64,000 nucleotides of DNA from Streptomyces spinoverrucosus (lineage in GTDB: Bacteria; Actinomycetota; Actinomycetes; Streptomycetales; Streptomycetaceae), in contig NZ_JADPZX010000001.1 of assembly GCF_015712165.1 (NCBI RefSeq), positions 2,604,001 through 2,668,000 of the forward strand. The letters run 5' to 3'. The position numbers and the translations under genes were made by a program. This document shows positions 21,078 through 36,032 of this stretch, piece by piece (the first letter of the stretch is position 1; every line of letters starts with the position of its first letter). The notes under the pieces are model-generated. The model made no database searches. It saw only the letters and a program-made list of their open reading frames with translations, and had not been told where the DNA came from.

Positions 21078-21926
21078 TCAGTGCTTGTAGAAGCCCTGCC
21101 CGCTCTTGCGTCCGATGTCACCGGCGTCAACCATCCGGCGCATCAGCTCCGGCGGAGCGAACTTCTCGTCCTGGGTCTCGGCGTAGATGTTGCTCGTGGC
21201 GTGCAGCAGGATGTCGACGCCGGTGAGGTCGGTCGTGGCCAGCGGGCCCATGGCGTGACCGAAGCCCAGCTTGCAGGCGAGGTCGATGTCCTCGGCCGAG
21301 GCGACGCCCGACTCGTACAGCTTGGCCGCCTCGACGACGAGCGCCGAGATGAGCCGGGTGGTGACGAAGCCGGCCACGTCGCGGTTGACGACGATGCAGG
21401 TCTTGCCGACCGACTCGGCGAACTCCCGCGCGGTGGCGAGCGTCTCGTCGCTGGTCTTGTAGCCGCGGACGAGTTCGCACAGCTGCATCATCGGGACCGG
21501 CGAGAAGAAGTGGGTGCCGACGACCCGCTCCGGGTGCTCCGTCACGGCCGCGATCTTGGTGATCGGGATGGCGGAGGTGTTGGAGGCGAGCACCGCGTCC
21601 GGGCGCACGATCTTGTCGAGGGTGCGGAAGATCTCGTGCTTGACTTCCAGCTTCTCGAAGACGGCCTCGACGACGATGTCCGCGTCGGCGGCCGCGTCCA
21701 GGTCGGTGGTCGCGGTGATCCGGGCGAGGGCGGCGTCGGCCTCGTGCGCCTGAAGCTTGCCCTTTCCGACGAACTTGTCGTACGAGGCCTTGATGCCGTC
21801 GGTGCCACGCTTGAGGGCCTCGTCGGTGACGTCGCGCAGGACGACGTCCCAGCCCGCCTGGGCGGAGACCTGGGCGATGCCGGAACCCATGAGACCGGCC
21901 CCGATGACGGCGAGCTTCCGTGCCAC
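21078..21926 (-). CDS. 3-hydroxybutyryl-CoA dehydrogenase
   Basis: A 282-residue NAD(P)-dependent dehydrogenase reducing acetoacetyl-CoA to 3-hydroxybutyryl-CoA. The Rossmann GAGLMGSG is at residues 8-15. Further motifs are the catalytic His in GTHFFSP, Glu in the region NRDVAGFVTTRLI, and the C-terminal domain KLGFGHAMGPLATTDLTG. GTG 21926 follows AAGGGGAG. It works downstream of the thiolase at 3.5 kb in acetyl-CoA assimilation or butyrate precursor supply. Confidence 0.93.
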   Translation of the reverse strand: MARKLAVIGAGLMGSGIAQVSAQAGWDVVLRDVTDEALKRGTDGIKASYDKFVGKGKLQAHEADAALARITATTDLDAAADADIVVEAVFEKLEVKHEIFRTLDKIVRPDAVLASNTSAIPITKIAAVTEHPERVVGTHFFSPVPMMQLCELVRGYKTSDETLATAREFAESVGKTCIVVNRDVAGFVTTRLISALVVEAAKLYESGVASAEDIDLACKLGFGHAMGPLATTDLTGVDILLHATSNIYAETQDEKFAPPELMRRMVDAGDIGRKSGQGFYKH

Positions 21927-22153
21927 GACGACTCCCCTTGTGATGCTTACCCGCTGTTACGTTCTCTCTCTCCGGCGGACCCTAGCGGCAGTGAGGCCCT
22001 GTGTGACCGGTTAGTAACGCGCGTCACGTCTCACATGACGGACATCACACCGGCACGGCTCACTCGGCGCCTCGTACGGCGTAGTTGAGCGCCTTCGCCC
22101 CCAACAGGGCACTCGCGTGTTCCGAACGGCCGAAGCGTAACTACGCTGGCCTC

Positions 22154-22726
22154 ATGGTCAATCTGACGCGCATCTACACCCGCACCGGCGACCAGGGCAC
22201 CACCGCCCTCGGTGACATGAGCCGGGTCGCCAAGACCGATCTGCGGATCTCGGCCTACGCGGACGCCAACGAGGCCAATGCGGTGATCGGCACGGCGATC
22301 GCGCTGGGCAACCTGGACCAGGAGGTCGTCAAGGTCCTCACCCGCGTCCAGAACGACCTGTTCGACGTGGGTGCGGACCTGTGCACGCCGGTGGTGGAGA
22401 ACCCCGAGTTCCCGCCCCTGCGGGTCGAGCAGGCCTACGTCGACAAGCTGGAGGCGGACTGCGACCACTTCCTCGAAGGGCTGGAGAAGCTCCGCTCCTT
22501 CATCCTGCCGGGCGGCACACCCGGCGCCGCCCTGCTCCACCAGGCCTGCACCGTCGTACGGCGGGCCGAGCGCTCCACCTGGGCGGCCCTGGAAGCCCAC
22601 GGCGAGACGATGAACCCCCTCACCGCGACCTACCTCAACCGCCTGTCGGACCTGCTGTTCATCCTGGCGCGGACCGCGAACAAGGACGTGGGCGACGTGC
22701 TGTGGGTCCCAGGCGGCGAACGCTGA
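22154..22726 (+). CDS. Cob(I)yrinic acid a,c-diamide adenosyltransferase, PduO type
   Basis: A 190-residue trimeric enzyme that transfers the adenosyl group of ATP to cob(I)alamin. It shows the N-terminal ATP loop YTRTGDQGTTALGDMSRVAK, the helix motif VRRAERSTW and the C-terminal NRLSDLLFILAR. TACGCT 7 bp before the ATG and no Shine-Dalgarno sequence suggest a leaderless message. It supplies the cofactor used by methylmalonyl-CoA mutase, linking it to meaB and mce. Confidence 0.93.
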   Translation: MVNLTRIYTRTGDQGTTALGDMSRVAKTDLRISAYADANEANAVIGTAIALGNLDQEVVKVLTRVQNDLFDVGADLCTPVVENPEFPPLRVEQAYVDKLEADCDHFLEGLEKLRSFILPGGTPGAALLHQACTVVRRAERSTWAALEAHGETMNPLTATYLNRLSDLLFILARTANKDVGDVLWVPGGER

Positions 22727-22800
22727 GGAAACGCCCTCCGGCCGGGGGGCCGGGGGCCGTCCGGGTGCCCGGCGGAGAGCGCTGACGCCGGGCTCGGCCG

Positions 22801-23385
22801 TCACCGGCGCATTTCCTCGCGTTCCTTCCCGGCGGTGACCGGCTCCGGGTCCGCCGGGGCCTTCTTCGGCCAGATCGCGTACGTGAGGGCGACCAGGCCG
22901 TGGATGCCGGCGGCCCGCCACGCCGCGTACTGCCACTGCTCCAGGGAGCTGGTGCGGCTCGGGTCGTCGACGTACCACATGGCGATCTGGAGCAGCCCGG
23001 TCGCCACGGCGGCGGCGAGCAGCGTGCCGAGCCAGACCCGGCCCTCGTGCCGGGCCCGCGCCATCCCGTAGCGCGGTGGCCGCATGGGTGGCGCGGCACC
23101 GCCGAGGCGGTGGGCGGCGTGGCCGTCGAGCCACTTCACCGTGCGATGGCCGTGACCTACGGTGTAGCCGATGTAGAGGGCGGCAAGACCGTGCTTCCAG
23201 CTCGGGTCGGCGCCGTTCTTGAGGTCGATCGCGGTGGCCACCAGCAGGACGACCTCCAGCAACGGTTCGAGCAACAGCAGACCCAGCCCCGTACGGCGCA
23301 TCCGCAGCCCGTAGCGGAAGAACACTCCCGCGGCCAGCAGCACCCAGAAGCCGACCTCGCAGACGATGATCAGCGTGACGATCAC
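22801..23385 (-). CDS. Membrane protein, about four helices, function unknown
   Basis: A 194-residue integral membrane protein with helices near 1-20, 30-55, 125-145 and 155-175, and a loop bearing DGADPSWKHG-like residues (NGADPSWKH). GTG 23385 has GAGAGGAG upstream and opens directly into the first helix. The frame extends far upstream but only through the antisense of chiS. No assignable function. Confidence 0.72.
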   Translation of the reverse strand: MIVTLIIVCEVGFWVLLAAGVFFRYGLRMRRTGLGLLLLEPLLEVVLLVATAIDLKNGADPSWKHGLAALYIGYTVGHGHRTVKWLDGHAAHRLGGAAPPMRPPRYGMARARHEGRVWLGTLLAAAVATGLLQIAMWYVDDPSRTSSLEQWQYAAWRAAGIHGLVALTYAIWPKKAPADPEPVTAGKEREEMRR

Positions 23386-23538
23386 GGCACACTCCTCTCG
23401 GTCACCTGTCCCAGGCTCCCGTCGCCGCCGCGCCGATTCGTCGTCGGCGGTGACGAAGTCGCGGTACATCGAAAGATGCAGTCGCGGACCATTCCCCTGG
23501 GTCAGGCGCCGGGCCGCCGCGCCGTGTTGGATGGGCGC

Positions 23539-24726
23539 ATGGCCGTACGACTCCCCCGCCCGCACCCGTTCGACGTGCGCGTCGCGCTGGCGGGACTGCT
23601 GGGCGGGCTGATGTTCCTGGGCATCGGGCTGGCCATGCGGCCGAAAAGCGAGCCGAACGTGCTGTTCGCCGGGCCCTGGCCGATCCTGCTGCCGCTCGCC
23701 GTGATGGCCGGCTGCGAGCTGCTGCGCCGGGCCGCGCCCCGGGTCGCCCTGCCGGTCGCCACGCTCGCGATCGTGGGGGACACGCTGACGCAGGGCAATC
23801 TGGTCACCGTCCTGATGTTCACCGACGTCATGTACGCCGCCGTGCTGTACGGCACGCCCGCCGCCGCCCGCCGCATCCCGTGGGTCACCGGCATGCTCAC
23901 GGTGATCGCCACTGTCGTGCCGTTCGCGGCGTGGCGGGAGCCGGAGGCACTGCTGATCGGCGTCGCCACGGGCGTCGTCTCGTTCGGGCCCGCTTCCACC
24001 GGCCTGATCGTGCGCAACCACCGCGAGGCCGCCGAGGCCGCCCGGCTGCGTGCCGAGCAGACCGCGCTGCTCGCCGAGATGGACCGCGCGCAGGCCGTCA
24101 CCGCGGAGCGCGCCCGGATGGCCCGCGAGCTGCACGACATGGTCGCCAACCACCTCTCGGCGATCGCCATCCACTCCACCGCCGCCCTCTCCCTGGACAA
24201 CGCCGAGACCTCCCGGGAAGCCCTGACGGTGATCCGCGAGAACAGCGTCGAAGGGCTCGCGGAGATGCGCCGGCTGATCGGCATCCTCCGCGACGACAGC
24301 GGCGACAGGGAACCGGCCGCCGCCCCCACCCTCGACGGCCTCGGCGCCCTCGTCGACACCGCCCGCGCCAACGGCCTCGACGTCACCCTTTCCGCCGAGC
24401 ACGGCGACGGGCTGCCCGCGCCGGTGGAGCTCGCGGCGTACCGGATCGTGCAGGAGTCCCTCACCAACGCCCTCAAGCACGCCGGTCCCGGCCGGGTCAC
24501 GGTCGCGCTGCGGCAGCGGGACGGCTCGCTGGACGTCACGGTGGCCAGCCCGTACGGCGACCGGGACGGCCCCCGCGCACCCGGTTCCGGCGCCGGCCTG
24601 GTGGGGATGCGGGAGCGGGCCGCGCTGCTGGACGGCCGCTTCGAGGCAGGTCCGGAGGGCTCGCCCGACGGCAAGATCTGGGCCGTACGGGCCACCCTCC
24701 CCATCACCGAAGGAGAGACCGAATGA
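23539..24726 (+). CDS. chiS: Sensor histidine kinase ChiS-like
   Basis: A 395-residue NarX/DesK-type kinase. About five membrane helices (residues 10-165) are followed by a coiled segment, the HisKA_3 box ARELHDMVANHLS (phospho-His near 199) and a compact ATPase with VQESLTNALKHA and GAGLVGMRER. It overlaps the regulator start as ATGA. Placement directly upstream of a chitinase gene matches the ChiS/ChiR pair known for S. coelicolor chiC, so a role in chitin response is likely. GTG 23524 is an alternative start. Confidence 0.88.
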   Translation: MAVRLPRPHPFDVRVALAGLLGGLMFLGIGLAMRPKSEPNVLFAGPWPILLPLAVMAGCELLRRAAPRVALPVATLAIVGDTLTQGNLVTVLMFTDVMYAAVLYGTPAAARRIPWVTGMLTVIATVVPFAAWREPEALLIGVATGVVSFGPASTGLIVRNHREAAEAARLRAEQTALLAEMDRAQAVTAERARMARELHDMVANHLSAIAIHSTAALSLDNAETSREALTVIRENSVEGLAEMRRLIGILRDDSGDREPAAAPTLDGLGALVDTARANGLDVTLSAEHGDGLPAPVELAAYRIVQESLTNALKHAGPGRVTVALRQRDGSLDVTVASPYGDRDGPRAPGSGAGLVGMRERAALLDGRFEAGPEGSPDGKIWAVRATLPITEGETE

Positions 24727-25364
24727 TCCGCGTGCTCGTCGCCGAGGACCAGTCCGCCGTGCGCGCCGGGCTCGTGCTCATCCTGCGCAGCGCGCCCGAC
24801 ATCGAGGTGGTCGGCGAGGCGTCCGACGGCGAGCAGGCGGTGGCGCTGGCCCACGAACTGCGGCCCGACCTGGTGCTGATGGACATTCAGATGCCGCGCC
24901 TGGACGGGGTGTCGGCGACCCGTCAGGTGGTGGCGGAGGGGCTGGCCGACGTCCTCGTCCTGACCACCTTCGACCTCGACGAGTACGTGTTCGGCGCGCT
25001 GCGCGCCGGCGCCTCCGGTTTCCTGCTGAAGAACACGGACGCGAAGGATCTGCTGGAGGCGGTACGGACGGTGGCGCGCGGCGAGGGCCTGATCGCACCG
25101 GCGGTCACGCGCCGGCTCATCGCCGAGTTCGCCGCCAAGCCGGTACGGGAGCCCAAGGCCGACCCCTCGGTGCTGGACACCCTCACCCGGCGTGAGCGGG
25201 AGGTGCTGTCCTGTCTCGGCGAGGGGCTGTCCAACGCCGATGTCGCGGCCCGCCTGGACATGGCGGAGGCGACGGTGAAGACGCACGTCAGCCGGTTGCT
25301 GGGGAAGCTGGAGCTGCGCAGTCGGGTCCAAGCCGCCGTACTGGCGCAGGAGTTGGGGATCTAA
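24723..25364 (+). CDS. chiR: NarL/FixJ-family response regulator ChiR-like
   Basis: A 213-residue regulator. The receiver domain has acidic residues 8-9, phospho-acceptor Asp54 (LMDIQMPRLDG) and the LLKNTD end. A LuxR-type HTH follows (LTRREREVLSCLGEGLSNADVA, KTHVSRLL). It is coupled to chiS by a 4-bp overlap and ends 119 bp before chiC, the presumed target. Confidence 0.9.
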   Translation: MIRVLVAEDQSAVRAGLVLILRSAPDIEVVGEASDGEQAVALAHELRPDLVLMDIQMPRLDGVSATRQVVAEGLADVLVLTTFDLDEYVFGALRAGASGFLLKNTDAKDLLEAVRTVARGEGLIAPAVTRRLIAEFAAKPVREPKADPSVLDTLTRREREVLSCLGEGLSNADVAARLDMAEATVKTHVSRLLGKLELRSRVQAAVLAQELGI

Positions 25365-25380
25365 CGCACTTTTGGGGCAG

Positions 25381-25422
25381 TGGTCCAGACCTATTGACCT
25401 AAGGTCCAGACCTTTCTATTCT
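25381..25422 (+). promoter_or_regulatory. Chitinase promoter with paired 12-bp direct repeats
   Basis: TGGTCCAGACCT (25381-25392) and AGGTCCAGACCT (25402-25413) flank the -35 TTGACC (25394-25399); the -10 TATTCT (25417-25422) is 17 bp further. Paired GGTC-N2-GACC repeats around the -35 are the hallmark of Streptomyces chitinase promoters, bound by DasR/MSR-type regulators and linked to chitin induction and glucose repression. Confidence 0.85.
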
Positions 25423-25483
25423 CGCGGCACTGTGGGCCTGATGGCTCAGTCATGCCCCCGACAACCTCATAAGGAGGCGCAGC

Positions 25484-27310
<1,827 letters not shown>

Positions 27311-27331
27311 CACCCTTAGGCGACATTGACG

Positions 27332-27362
27332 CTCCCCCAGACTTCGTCCGGGGGGACCCCCA
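27332..27362. repeat. Palindromic intergenic repeat after chiC
   Basis: CTCCCCCAGAC, TTC and GTCCGGGGGG followed by ACCCCCA form the Streptomyces palindrome also present at 11548. It fills the 70-bp gap between converging chiC and the DUF2550 gene and may serve as terminator. Confidence 0.65.
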
Positions 27363-27380
27363 CCCAGCGAGTGAATGTGG

Positions 27381-27827
27381 CTACGCCACATTCACTCGCT
27401 GTCCGGGCGGGGCTGCCTCCAGCCACGCGAGGAAACCGGTCAGCGCGTCTTCGCTCATGGCGAGTTCGAGGCGCGTGCCCCGGTGCAGACAGGCGAGGAT
27501 CACCGCGTCGGAGAGCAGCGCCAGCTCCTCCTCGCCCTCGGGGAGCCTACGGCCGGCCACCTCGATCGCGGAGCGCTCCAGGATGCGGCGCGGGCGAGGG
27601 GCATAGGAGAAGACGCGGAACCACTCGACGCGGTCGCCGCTGTAGCGGGCCACGCCGTAGGCCCAGCCCTTGCCGCCGGTGTCGGGTTTCTCGGGGACGT
27701 CCCAGCGCAGGGAGCAGTCGAAGGTGCCGCCGGAGCGCTGGATGAGCCTGCGGCGCAGGCCGAAGACGAAGAGTCCCAGCACCACCAGGGCGACGACAAT
27801 TCCGCACACAGTCAGAGCGAGGACCAT
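27381..27827 (-). CDS. DUF2550-family membrane-anchored protein
   Basis: A 148-residue protein with one N-terminal helix (about 2-22, ALTVCGIVVALVVLGLFVFG) and a cytoplasmic domain starting RRRLIQRSGGTFDCSLRW, typical of DUF2550 proteins that follow atpC in actinomycetes. ATG 27827 has GGAGG 11 bases upstream; GTG 27833 is possible. Role unknown. It lies beyond the atp terminator, so is probably separately transcribed. Confidence 0.82.
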   Translation of the reverse strand: MVLALTVCGIVVALVVLGLFVFGLRRRLIQRSGGTFDCSLRWDVPEKPDTGGKGWAYGVARYSGDRVEWFRVFSYAPRPRRILERSAIEVAGRRLPEGEEELALLSDAVILACLHRGTRLELAMSEDALTGFLAWLEAAPPGQRVNVA

Positions 27828-27883
27828 CGACACCGACCTCCTCGTCTCCTAGGTAACGGAACGGAAAAAACACCCATATCTGC

Positions 27884-27931
27884 CTCAGCCGCGGTCGGCT
27901 CCGGATTGCTCCGGTGCCGACCGCGGCTGAG
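27884..27931 (-). terminator. Terminator of the atp operon
   Basis: A perfect 15-bp stem (27884-27898 with 27917-27931) encloses a smaller CCGGA/TCCGG stem. It lies 26 bp downstream of atpC. Confidence 0.82.
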
Positions 27932-27956
27932 TGACGTCATCGCATGCCGGGGTGGG

Positions 27957-28334
27957 TCAACGCGCCGCCGACGCCGCACGAAGTCGGACGTCCGCGCGGC
28001 GCTGGGCCTCGGCGTCGTCCTCCGCCTTCGCGCGCTCCAGGTCCTGCTCAACGCGCTTGACGTCGATCTCGTCGGCCAGCTCGGCGACCTCCGCCAGCAG
28101 CGACAGCTTGTTGTCCGCGAACGAGATGAAACCGCCGTGCACCGCGGCGACGACCGTTCCACCATCACTCGTACGGATGGTCACCGGGCCCGACTCCAGC
28201 ACACCGAGCAGCGGCTGGTGACCGGGCATGACGCCGATGTCGCCGGACGTGGTGCGCGCGACGACCAGGGTGGCCTCGCCGGACCAGACCTGGCGGTCCG
28301 CGGCGACCAGCTCGACGTGCAGCTCAGCAGCCAA
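27957..28334 (-). CDS. atpC: ATP synthase F1 epsilon subunit
   Basis: A 125-residue rotor-stalk subunit. The N-terminal beta sandwich (AAELHVELVAADRQVWSGEA, GDIGVMPGHQPLLG) and a C-terminal helical pair rich in Ala/Arg are visible. TTG 28334 is the apparent start. It is the last gene of the operon, separated from atpD by 120 bp with a hairpin. Confidence 0.95.
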   Translation of the reverse strand: MAAELHVELVAADRQVWSGEATLVVARTTSGDIGVMPGHQPLLGVLESGPVTIRTSDGGTVVAAVHGGFISFADNKLSLLAEVAELADEIDVKRVEQDLERAKAEDDAEAQRRADVRLRAASAAR

Positions 28335-28401
28335 GGGTGGCTCCTCGGGTCACCACCCGGCGGTTCTGCCGGGTGTTGGTTACAAGTCTAATAGGCGTGG
28401 C

Positions 28402-28430
28402 TGAGGGGGCGGGACGACCCCGCCCCCTCA
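28402..28430 (-). terminator. Intra-operon hairpin between atpD and atpC
   Basis: A 12-bp perfect stem (28402-28413 with 28419-28430) and a five-base loop lie 25 bp after atpD. It may lower atpC expression or protect the atpD 3' end. Confidence 0.6.
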
Positions 28431-28454
28431 CGACACGAGCAACAAGGGCCCGGG

Positions 28455-30808
<2,354 letters not shown>

Positions 30809-30829
30809 GAGTCAGGTCCCTTCCTTACG

Positions 30830-32422
30830 TCACTTGGCGGCGGCGGCCGGGGTTTCCTCGCCGAGCAGCTTGCCGTCCGAGGTCTCGAACTGCTTCTTGA
30901 ACTCGACGATGGCGTCGGCGACGGCCGTGAGGGTGTCGTCCGACATCTTGCCGCCCTCCTTGATGGAGGTCATGAGGCCCTGCTCCTTGCGGTGCAGGTA
31001 CTCCAGCAGCTCCTTCTCGAAGCGGCGGATGTCGGCGACCGGCACCTCGTCCATCTTGCCGGTGGTGCCGGCCCAGATGGAGACGACCTGGTCCTCGGTG
31101 GACATCGGCTGGTACTGAGCCTGCTTCAGCAGCTCGACCATGCGCTGACCACGCTCCAGCTGCGCCTTCGACGCGGCGTCCAGGTCGGAACCGAAGGCGG
31201 CGAACGCCTCCAGCTCACGGAACTGGGCGAGGTCGACGCGCAGACGACCGGAGACCTGCTTCATCGCCTTGTGCTGCGCGGAACCACCGACTCGGGAGAC
31301 GGAGATACCCACGTTCAGCGCGGGGCGCTGACCGGCGTTGAACAGGTCCGACTCCAGGAAGCACTGGCCGTCGGTGATGGAGATGACGTTGGTCGGGATG
31401 AACGCCGAGACGTCGTTGGCCTTGGTCTCGACGATCGGCAGACCGGTCATCGAGCCGGCACCCATGTCGTCGGAGAGCTTCGCGCAGCGCTCCAGCAGCC
31501 GGGAGTGCAGGTAGAAGACGTCACCCGGGTAGGCCTCACGGCCCGGCGGGCGGCGCAGCAGCAGGGACACGGCACGGTAGGCGTCGGCCTGCTTCGACAG
31601 GTCGTCGAAGATGATGAGGACGTGCTTGCCCTCGTACATCCACTGCTGGCCGATGGCCGAACCGGTGTACGGCGCCAGGTACTTGAAGCCGGCCGGGTCG
31701 GACGCCGGGGCGGCGACGATGGTCGTGTACTCCAGCGCGCCGTTCTCCTCCAGCGCGCGGCGGACCGACGCGATGGTGGAGCCCTTCTGACCGATGGCGA
31801 CGTAGATGCAGCGGACCTGCTTGTTCGGGTCGCCGGTGCGCCAGTTGTCGCGCTGGTTGATGATCGTGTCGACGGCCAGGGCGGTCTTGCCGGTCTGGCG
31901 GTCACCGATGATCAGCTGACGCTGACCACGGCCGATCGGGGTCATCGCGTCAACGGCCTTGTAGCCGGTCTCCATCGGCTCGTGCACCGACTTGCGCTGC
32001 ATGACCGTGGGGGCCTGCAGCTCGAGGGCGCGGCGACCCGAGGTCTCGATCTCGCCGAGGCCGTCGATCGGGTTGCCGAGGGGGTCGACCACGCGGCCGA
32101 GGTAGCCCTCGCCGACCGCGACGGACAGGACCTCACCGGTGCGGGTGACCGGCTGCCCCTCCTCGATGCCGCTGAACTCACCGAGGACGATGGCACCGAT
32201 CTCGCGCTCCTCGAGGTTGAGGGCGAGGCCGAGGGTGCCGTCCTCGAACTTCAGCAGTTCGTTGGCCATGGCCGAGGGCAGACCCTCGACCTTCGCGATG
32301 CCGTCGCCGGCAAGGGTGACCGTACCGACCTCCTCGCGCGAGGCCGCGTCCGGCTTGTACGACTGGACGAAGGTCTCCAGTGCGTCCCGGATCTCCTCCG
32401 GCCGGATCGTGAGCTCCGCCAT
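30830..32422 (-). CDS. atpA: ATP synthase F1 alpha subunit
   Basis: A 530-residue non-catalytic nucleotide-binding subunit with GDRQTGKT (173-180) and the [13 protein letters not shown] signature. ATG 32422 gives the usual start [11 protein letters not shown]. The 130-bp upstream gap holds a G/C palindrome near 32464-32487 of the intergenic type. Confidence 0.97.
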   Translation of the reverse strand: MAELTIRPEEIRDALETFVQSYKPDAASREEVGTVTLAGDGIAKVEGLPSAMANELLKFEDGTLGLALNLEEREIGAIVLGEFSGIEEGQPVTRTGEVLSVAVGEGYLGRVVDPLGNPIDGLGEIETSGRRALELQAPTVMQRKSVHEPMETGYKAVDAMTPIGRGQRQLIIGDRQTGKTALAVDTIINQRDNWRTGDPNKQVRCIYVAIGQKGSTIASVRRALEENGALEYTTIVAAPASDPAGFKYLAPYTGSAIGQQWMYEGKHVLIIFDDLSKQADAYRAVSLLLRRPPGREAYPGDVFYLHSRLLERCAKLSDDMGAGSMTGLPIVETKANDVSAFIPTNVISITDGQCFLESDLFNAGQRPALNVGISVSRVGGSAQHKAMKQVSGRLRVDLAQFRELEAFAAFGSDLDAASKAQLERGQRMVELLKQAQYQPMSTEDQVVSIWAGTTGKMDEVPVADIRRFEKELLEYLHRKEQGLMTSIKEGGKMSDDTLTAVADAIVEFKKQFETSDGKLLGEETPAAAAK

Positions 32423-32552
32423 CTGGGTTCCCTGCTCTCCTTGTTGGGCCCGAAGTTTCACTTTGGGGGGATGGGGACTCCCCCCTAAGAGAGGTGAATC
32501 CTCTGCACGGCCCAACATGGGCCGTAAGTACGTCTTGCGTGTTCAGTTGCGG

Positions 32553-33368
32553 CTAGCTCGCCAGCCGGCGCTCGGCGTCCGCGATGCGGTCCGCGAGGGA
32601 GCCGTTGATGACCTCGTCACCGACCTGCACCCGGATCCCGCCGAGGACCTCGGGGTCCACGTCGATGTTGAGGTGCATCTGACGGCCGTAGAGCTTCGCG
32701 AGGGCGGCGCCGAGGCGCTGCTTCTGTACGTCGCTCAGCGGCACCGCCGAGGTGACGACGGCGACCATGCGGTCCCGCCGGTCGGCGGCGAGCTTGGACA
32801 GGGACTCCAGTCCCGCTTCCAGGCTACGTCCCCGCGGCGCGGTCACAAGGCGCGTCACCAGACGCTCGGTGGCCTCGGCCGCCCGGCCGCCGAGCAGGCT
32901 GCGCAGCAGCTCGCTCTTGGCCGAGGTGGTGGCCTTGCGGTCGGTCAGCGCGGCGCGCAGCTCCGTGCTGGACGCGACGATCCGGCCGAACCGGAACAGC
33001 TCGTCCTCGACGCTGTCAAGCGTGCCGGCCGCCTGCGCGGCGGTGAGGTCGGCGGTGTTCGTCAGCTCCTCCAGCGCGTCCACCAGGTCGCGCGACTGCG
33101 ACCAGCGGGAGCGCACCGTGCCGGACACCAGGTCCGCGGTCTCGCCGCCGACCTGGGCGCCGAGCAGGCGCTGGACCAGCTCGGCCTTGGCCTCACCGGC
33201 CTGCGCCGGGTCGGTGAGGACCCGACGCAAGCCGACCTCGCGGTCGAGCAGCGCGGTCACCGCGGCCAGCTCGTCGGCGAGCCGCGCCGCGTCCACGGAC
33301 GTGGAGTCCGTCAGCGCGTCGAGACGCTCACGTGCGGCTGCCAGGGCCTCGCGGCTCGCTCCGTTCAT
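32553..33368 (-). CDS. atpH: ATP synthase delta subunit
   Basis: A 271-residue peripheral-stalk subunit in the long actinomycete form. The C-terminal OSCP-like signature is DPEVLGGIRVQVGDEVINGS. Its ATG overlaps the atpF stop by 4 bp (ATGA), so the two stalk proteins are coupled. Confidence 0.95.
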   Translation of the reverse strand: MNGASREALAAARERLDALTDSTSVDAARLADELAAVTALLDREVGLRRVLTDPAQAGEAKAELVQRLLGAQVGGETADLVSGTVRSRWSQSRDLVDALEELTNTADLTAAQAAGTLDSVEDELFRFGRIVASSTELRAALTDRKATTSAKSELLRSLLGGRAAEATERLVTRLVTAPRGRSLEAGLESLSKLAADRRDRMVAVVTSAVPLSDVQKQRLGAALAKLYGRQMHLNIDVDPEVLGGIRVQVGDEVINGSLADRIADAERRLAS

Positions 33369-33913
33369 CGCGACGCCTCGGCCTTCTCCTCGAGCTCGTC
33401 GAGGAAGCGGTCGATCACACGGCTCTGGCGGGCGTGGTCCTCGAGGGACTCACCGACCAGCTTGCCGGCCAGCTCGGTGGCGAGCTTGCCGACGTCCTGC
33501 CGGAGCGCCGACGAGGCGGCCTTGCGGTCGGCCTCGATCTGGGAGTGACCGGCGGCGACGATCTCCTCGCGCTGCCGCTGGCCTTCCGCACGCATCTCGG
33601 CGATGAGCGCGGCACCCTGCTCCTGAGCCTCCTGGCGCAGCCGCGCGGCCTCGTGCCGGGCCTCGGCGAGCTGGGCCTTGTACTGCTCAAGGACGCTCTG
33701 AGCCTCGACCTTCATGGTCTCGGCCTCTTCAATACCGCCTTCGATCGCCGCGCGGCGCTCTTCCAGAACCTTGTTGATGTTCGGAAGCAGCTTCTTCCAG
33801 AAGAAGAAGAACACGATGGCGAAGGCGATGGTGCCGACGAGCAGCTCGGGGCCCGGCGGGATGAGCGGGCTCTGCTCCTCCTCGGCCGCCAGCTGCACCA
33901 GGTTGGCGATCAC
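33365..33913 (-). CDS. atpF: ATP synthase Fo b subunit
   Basis: A 182-residue protein with one membrane helix (about 24-45, LLVGTIAFAIVFFFFWKKL) followed by a long charged coiled coil. It starts with GTG at 33913, 39 bp after atpE. Confidence 0.96.
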   Translation of the reverse strand: MIANLVQLAAEEEQSPLIPPGPELLVGTIAFAIVFFFFWKKLLPNINKVLEERRAAIEGGIEEAETMKVEAQSVLEQYKAQLAEARHEAARLRQEAQEQGAALIAEMRAEGQRQREEIVAAGHSQIEADRKAASSALRQDVGKLATELAGKLVGESLEDHARQSRVIDRFLDELEEKAEASR

Positions 33914-33952
33914 ATCAGTGCCTTTCGTCGAAACGTGTCGGTGAGTGGGTGA

Positions 33953-35084
<1,132 letters not shown>

Positions 35085-35309
35085 CACGGGCTCCTTCGGC
35101 GTGACGCATGGGTACGGCAACCTCGTTGTGTCGGCGCGGCACGAAGCCGCGGTTCGGCACCGGACTGGTGTTACGGATGTGGGGGCGGCTGGGGGACATC
35201 AAGCCTCGCGATCGAGCAGGCGTCAGCTCAGATGTCCGCGCCCGCGATGCCGCAGTTGGCACCGGACGATAGCAGGAGTTCTTACTGGCCTTTATCGCGC
35301 CCCTACCCC

Positions 35310-35747
35310 TCACGACGACGGCCCTGTCTTCTCGGGCTTCTCGCTCTTCACGGCGTCCGGATCGACGTAGAAGATCTTGGCCTTCATGTGCGCACGAGCC
35401 TGCGCGGCCATCCAGACGACGGTCGCGACGACGAGGCCGATGGCGAACGTCTTCGGATTGAAGAGAGAGGTGTCCTTGAAGAGGGCGACGAAGATCAGGA
35501 GCAGCAGGAGCTGGGCGACGTAGAGCATCAGCCCCATGGCCTGGAAGAGCTGCGGGAGCGTTTTTGCCGTCCACTGCAGAACGAAGAGGCCGATTCCCAT
35601 GAAGAGGATGGCCAGTACCGTGCCGACGGCCGCGCCGAGCGCGCCCTTGCCGCCGGCCACCGCACCACTGACAGCGACCGTGACCACACCGACTGCGGCT
35701 GCGGGCACAGCTGTCTGCAGAAGGTTCCGGGCGTCATTGGACGGCAT
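35310..35747 (-). CDS. atpI: AtpI-like membrane protein
   Basis: A 145-residue protein with four helices, in the position of AtpI (assembly or ion-handling accessory) at the head of the atp operon. It starts MPSNDARNLLQTAVPAA. A 225-bp gap separates it from atpB and shows no other gene. Confidence 0.82.
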   Translation of the reverse strand: MPSNDARNLLQTAVPAAAVGVVTVAVSGAVAGGKGALGAAVGTVLAILFMGIGLFVLQWTAKTLPQLFQAMGLMLYVAQLLLLLIFVALFKDTSLFNPKTFAIGLVVATVVWMAAQARAHMKAKIFYVDPDAVKSEKPEKTGPSS

Positions 35748-35920
35748 GGCGGCAACTCCGCTTTCACAGGGGGCAGGGTGTCGTCATGGACGAGCGTAGT
35801 CCCGGGCTGAGAGAGAACCTCATGCCGGTGGACCGTCGCACCGCGGCCCTTCGGCTCTATCCGGGGGGTTCTCGTGAACCGTATCACAAACTATTTGATG
35901 AGGTCTTTACCTGGGGGTGT

Positions 35921-35952
35921 GCGCACTGTCACACATGAGAGTGACGGTGCGC
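35921..35952 (-). terminator. Hairpin between WecA-like gene and atp operon
   Basis: A 12-bp stem with one G-T pair (35921-35932 with 35941-35952) and an eight-base loop lies in the 285-bp gap after the WecA-like gene, before atpI. No U-tract follows. The rest of the gap should hold the atp promoter, which I cannot place with confidence. Confidence 0.5.
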
Positions 35953-36032
35953 GTTTGTGCAGAAACCGAGCCGAGTTGTCTGGTATTGGGGCGTTCGTTC
36001 CCCCACGGCTTGGCAATGCTTTAGTCAGATTC

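Noticed and set aside
21930..22153. Cobalamin riboswitch upstream of the adenosyltransferase
   Set aside because: No B12-box-like conserved core seen, and the message appears leaderless.
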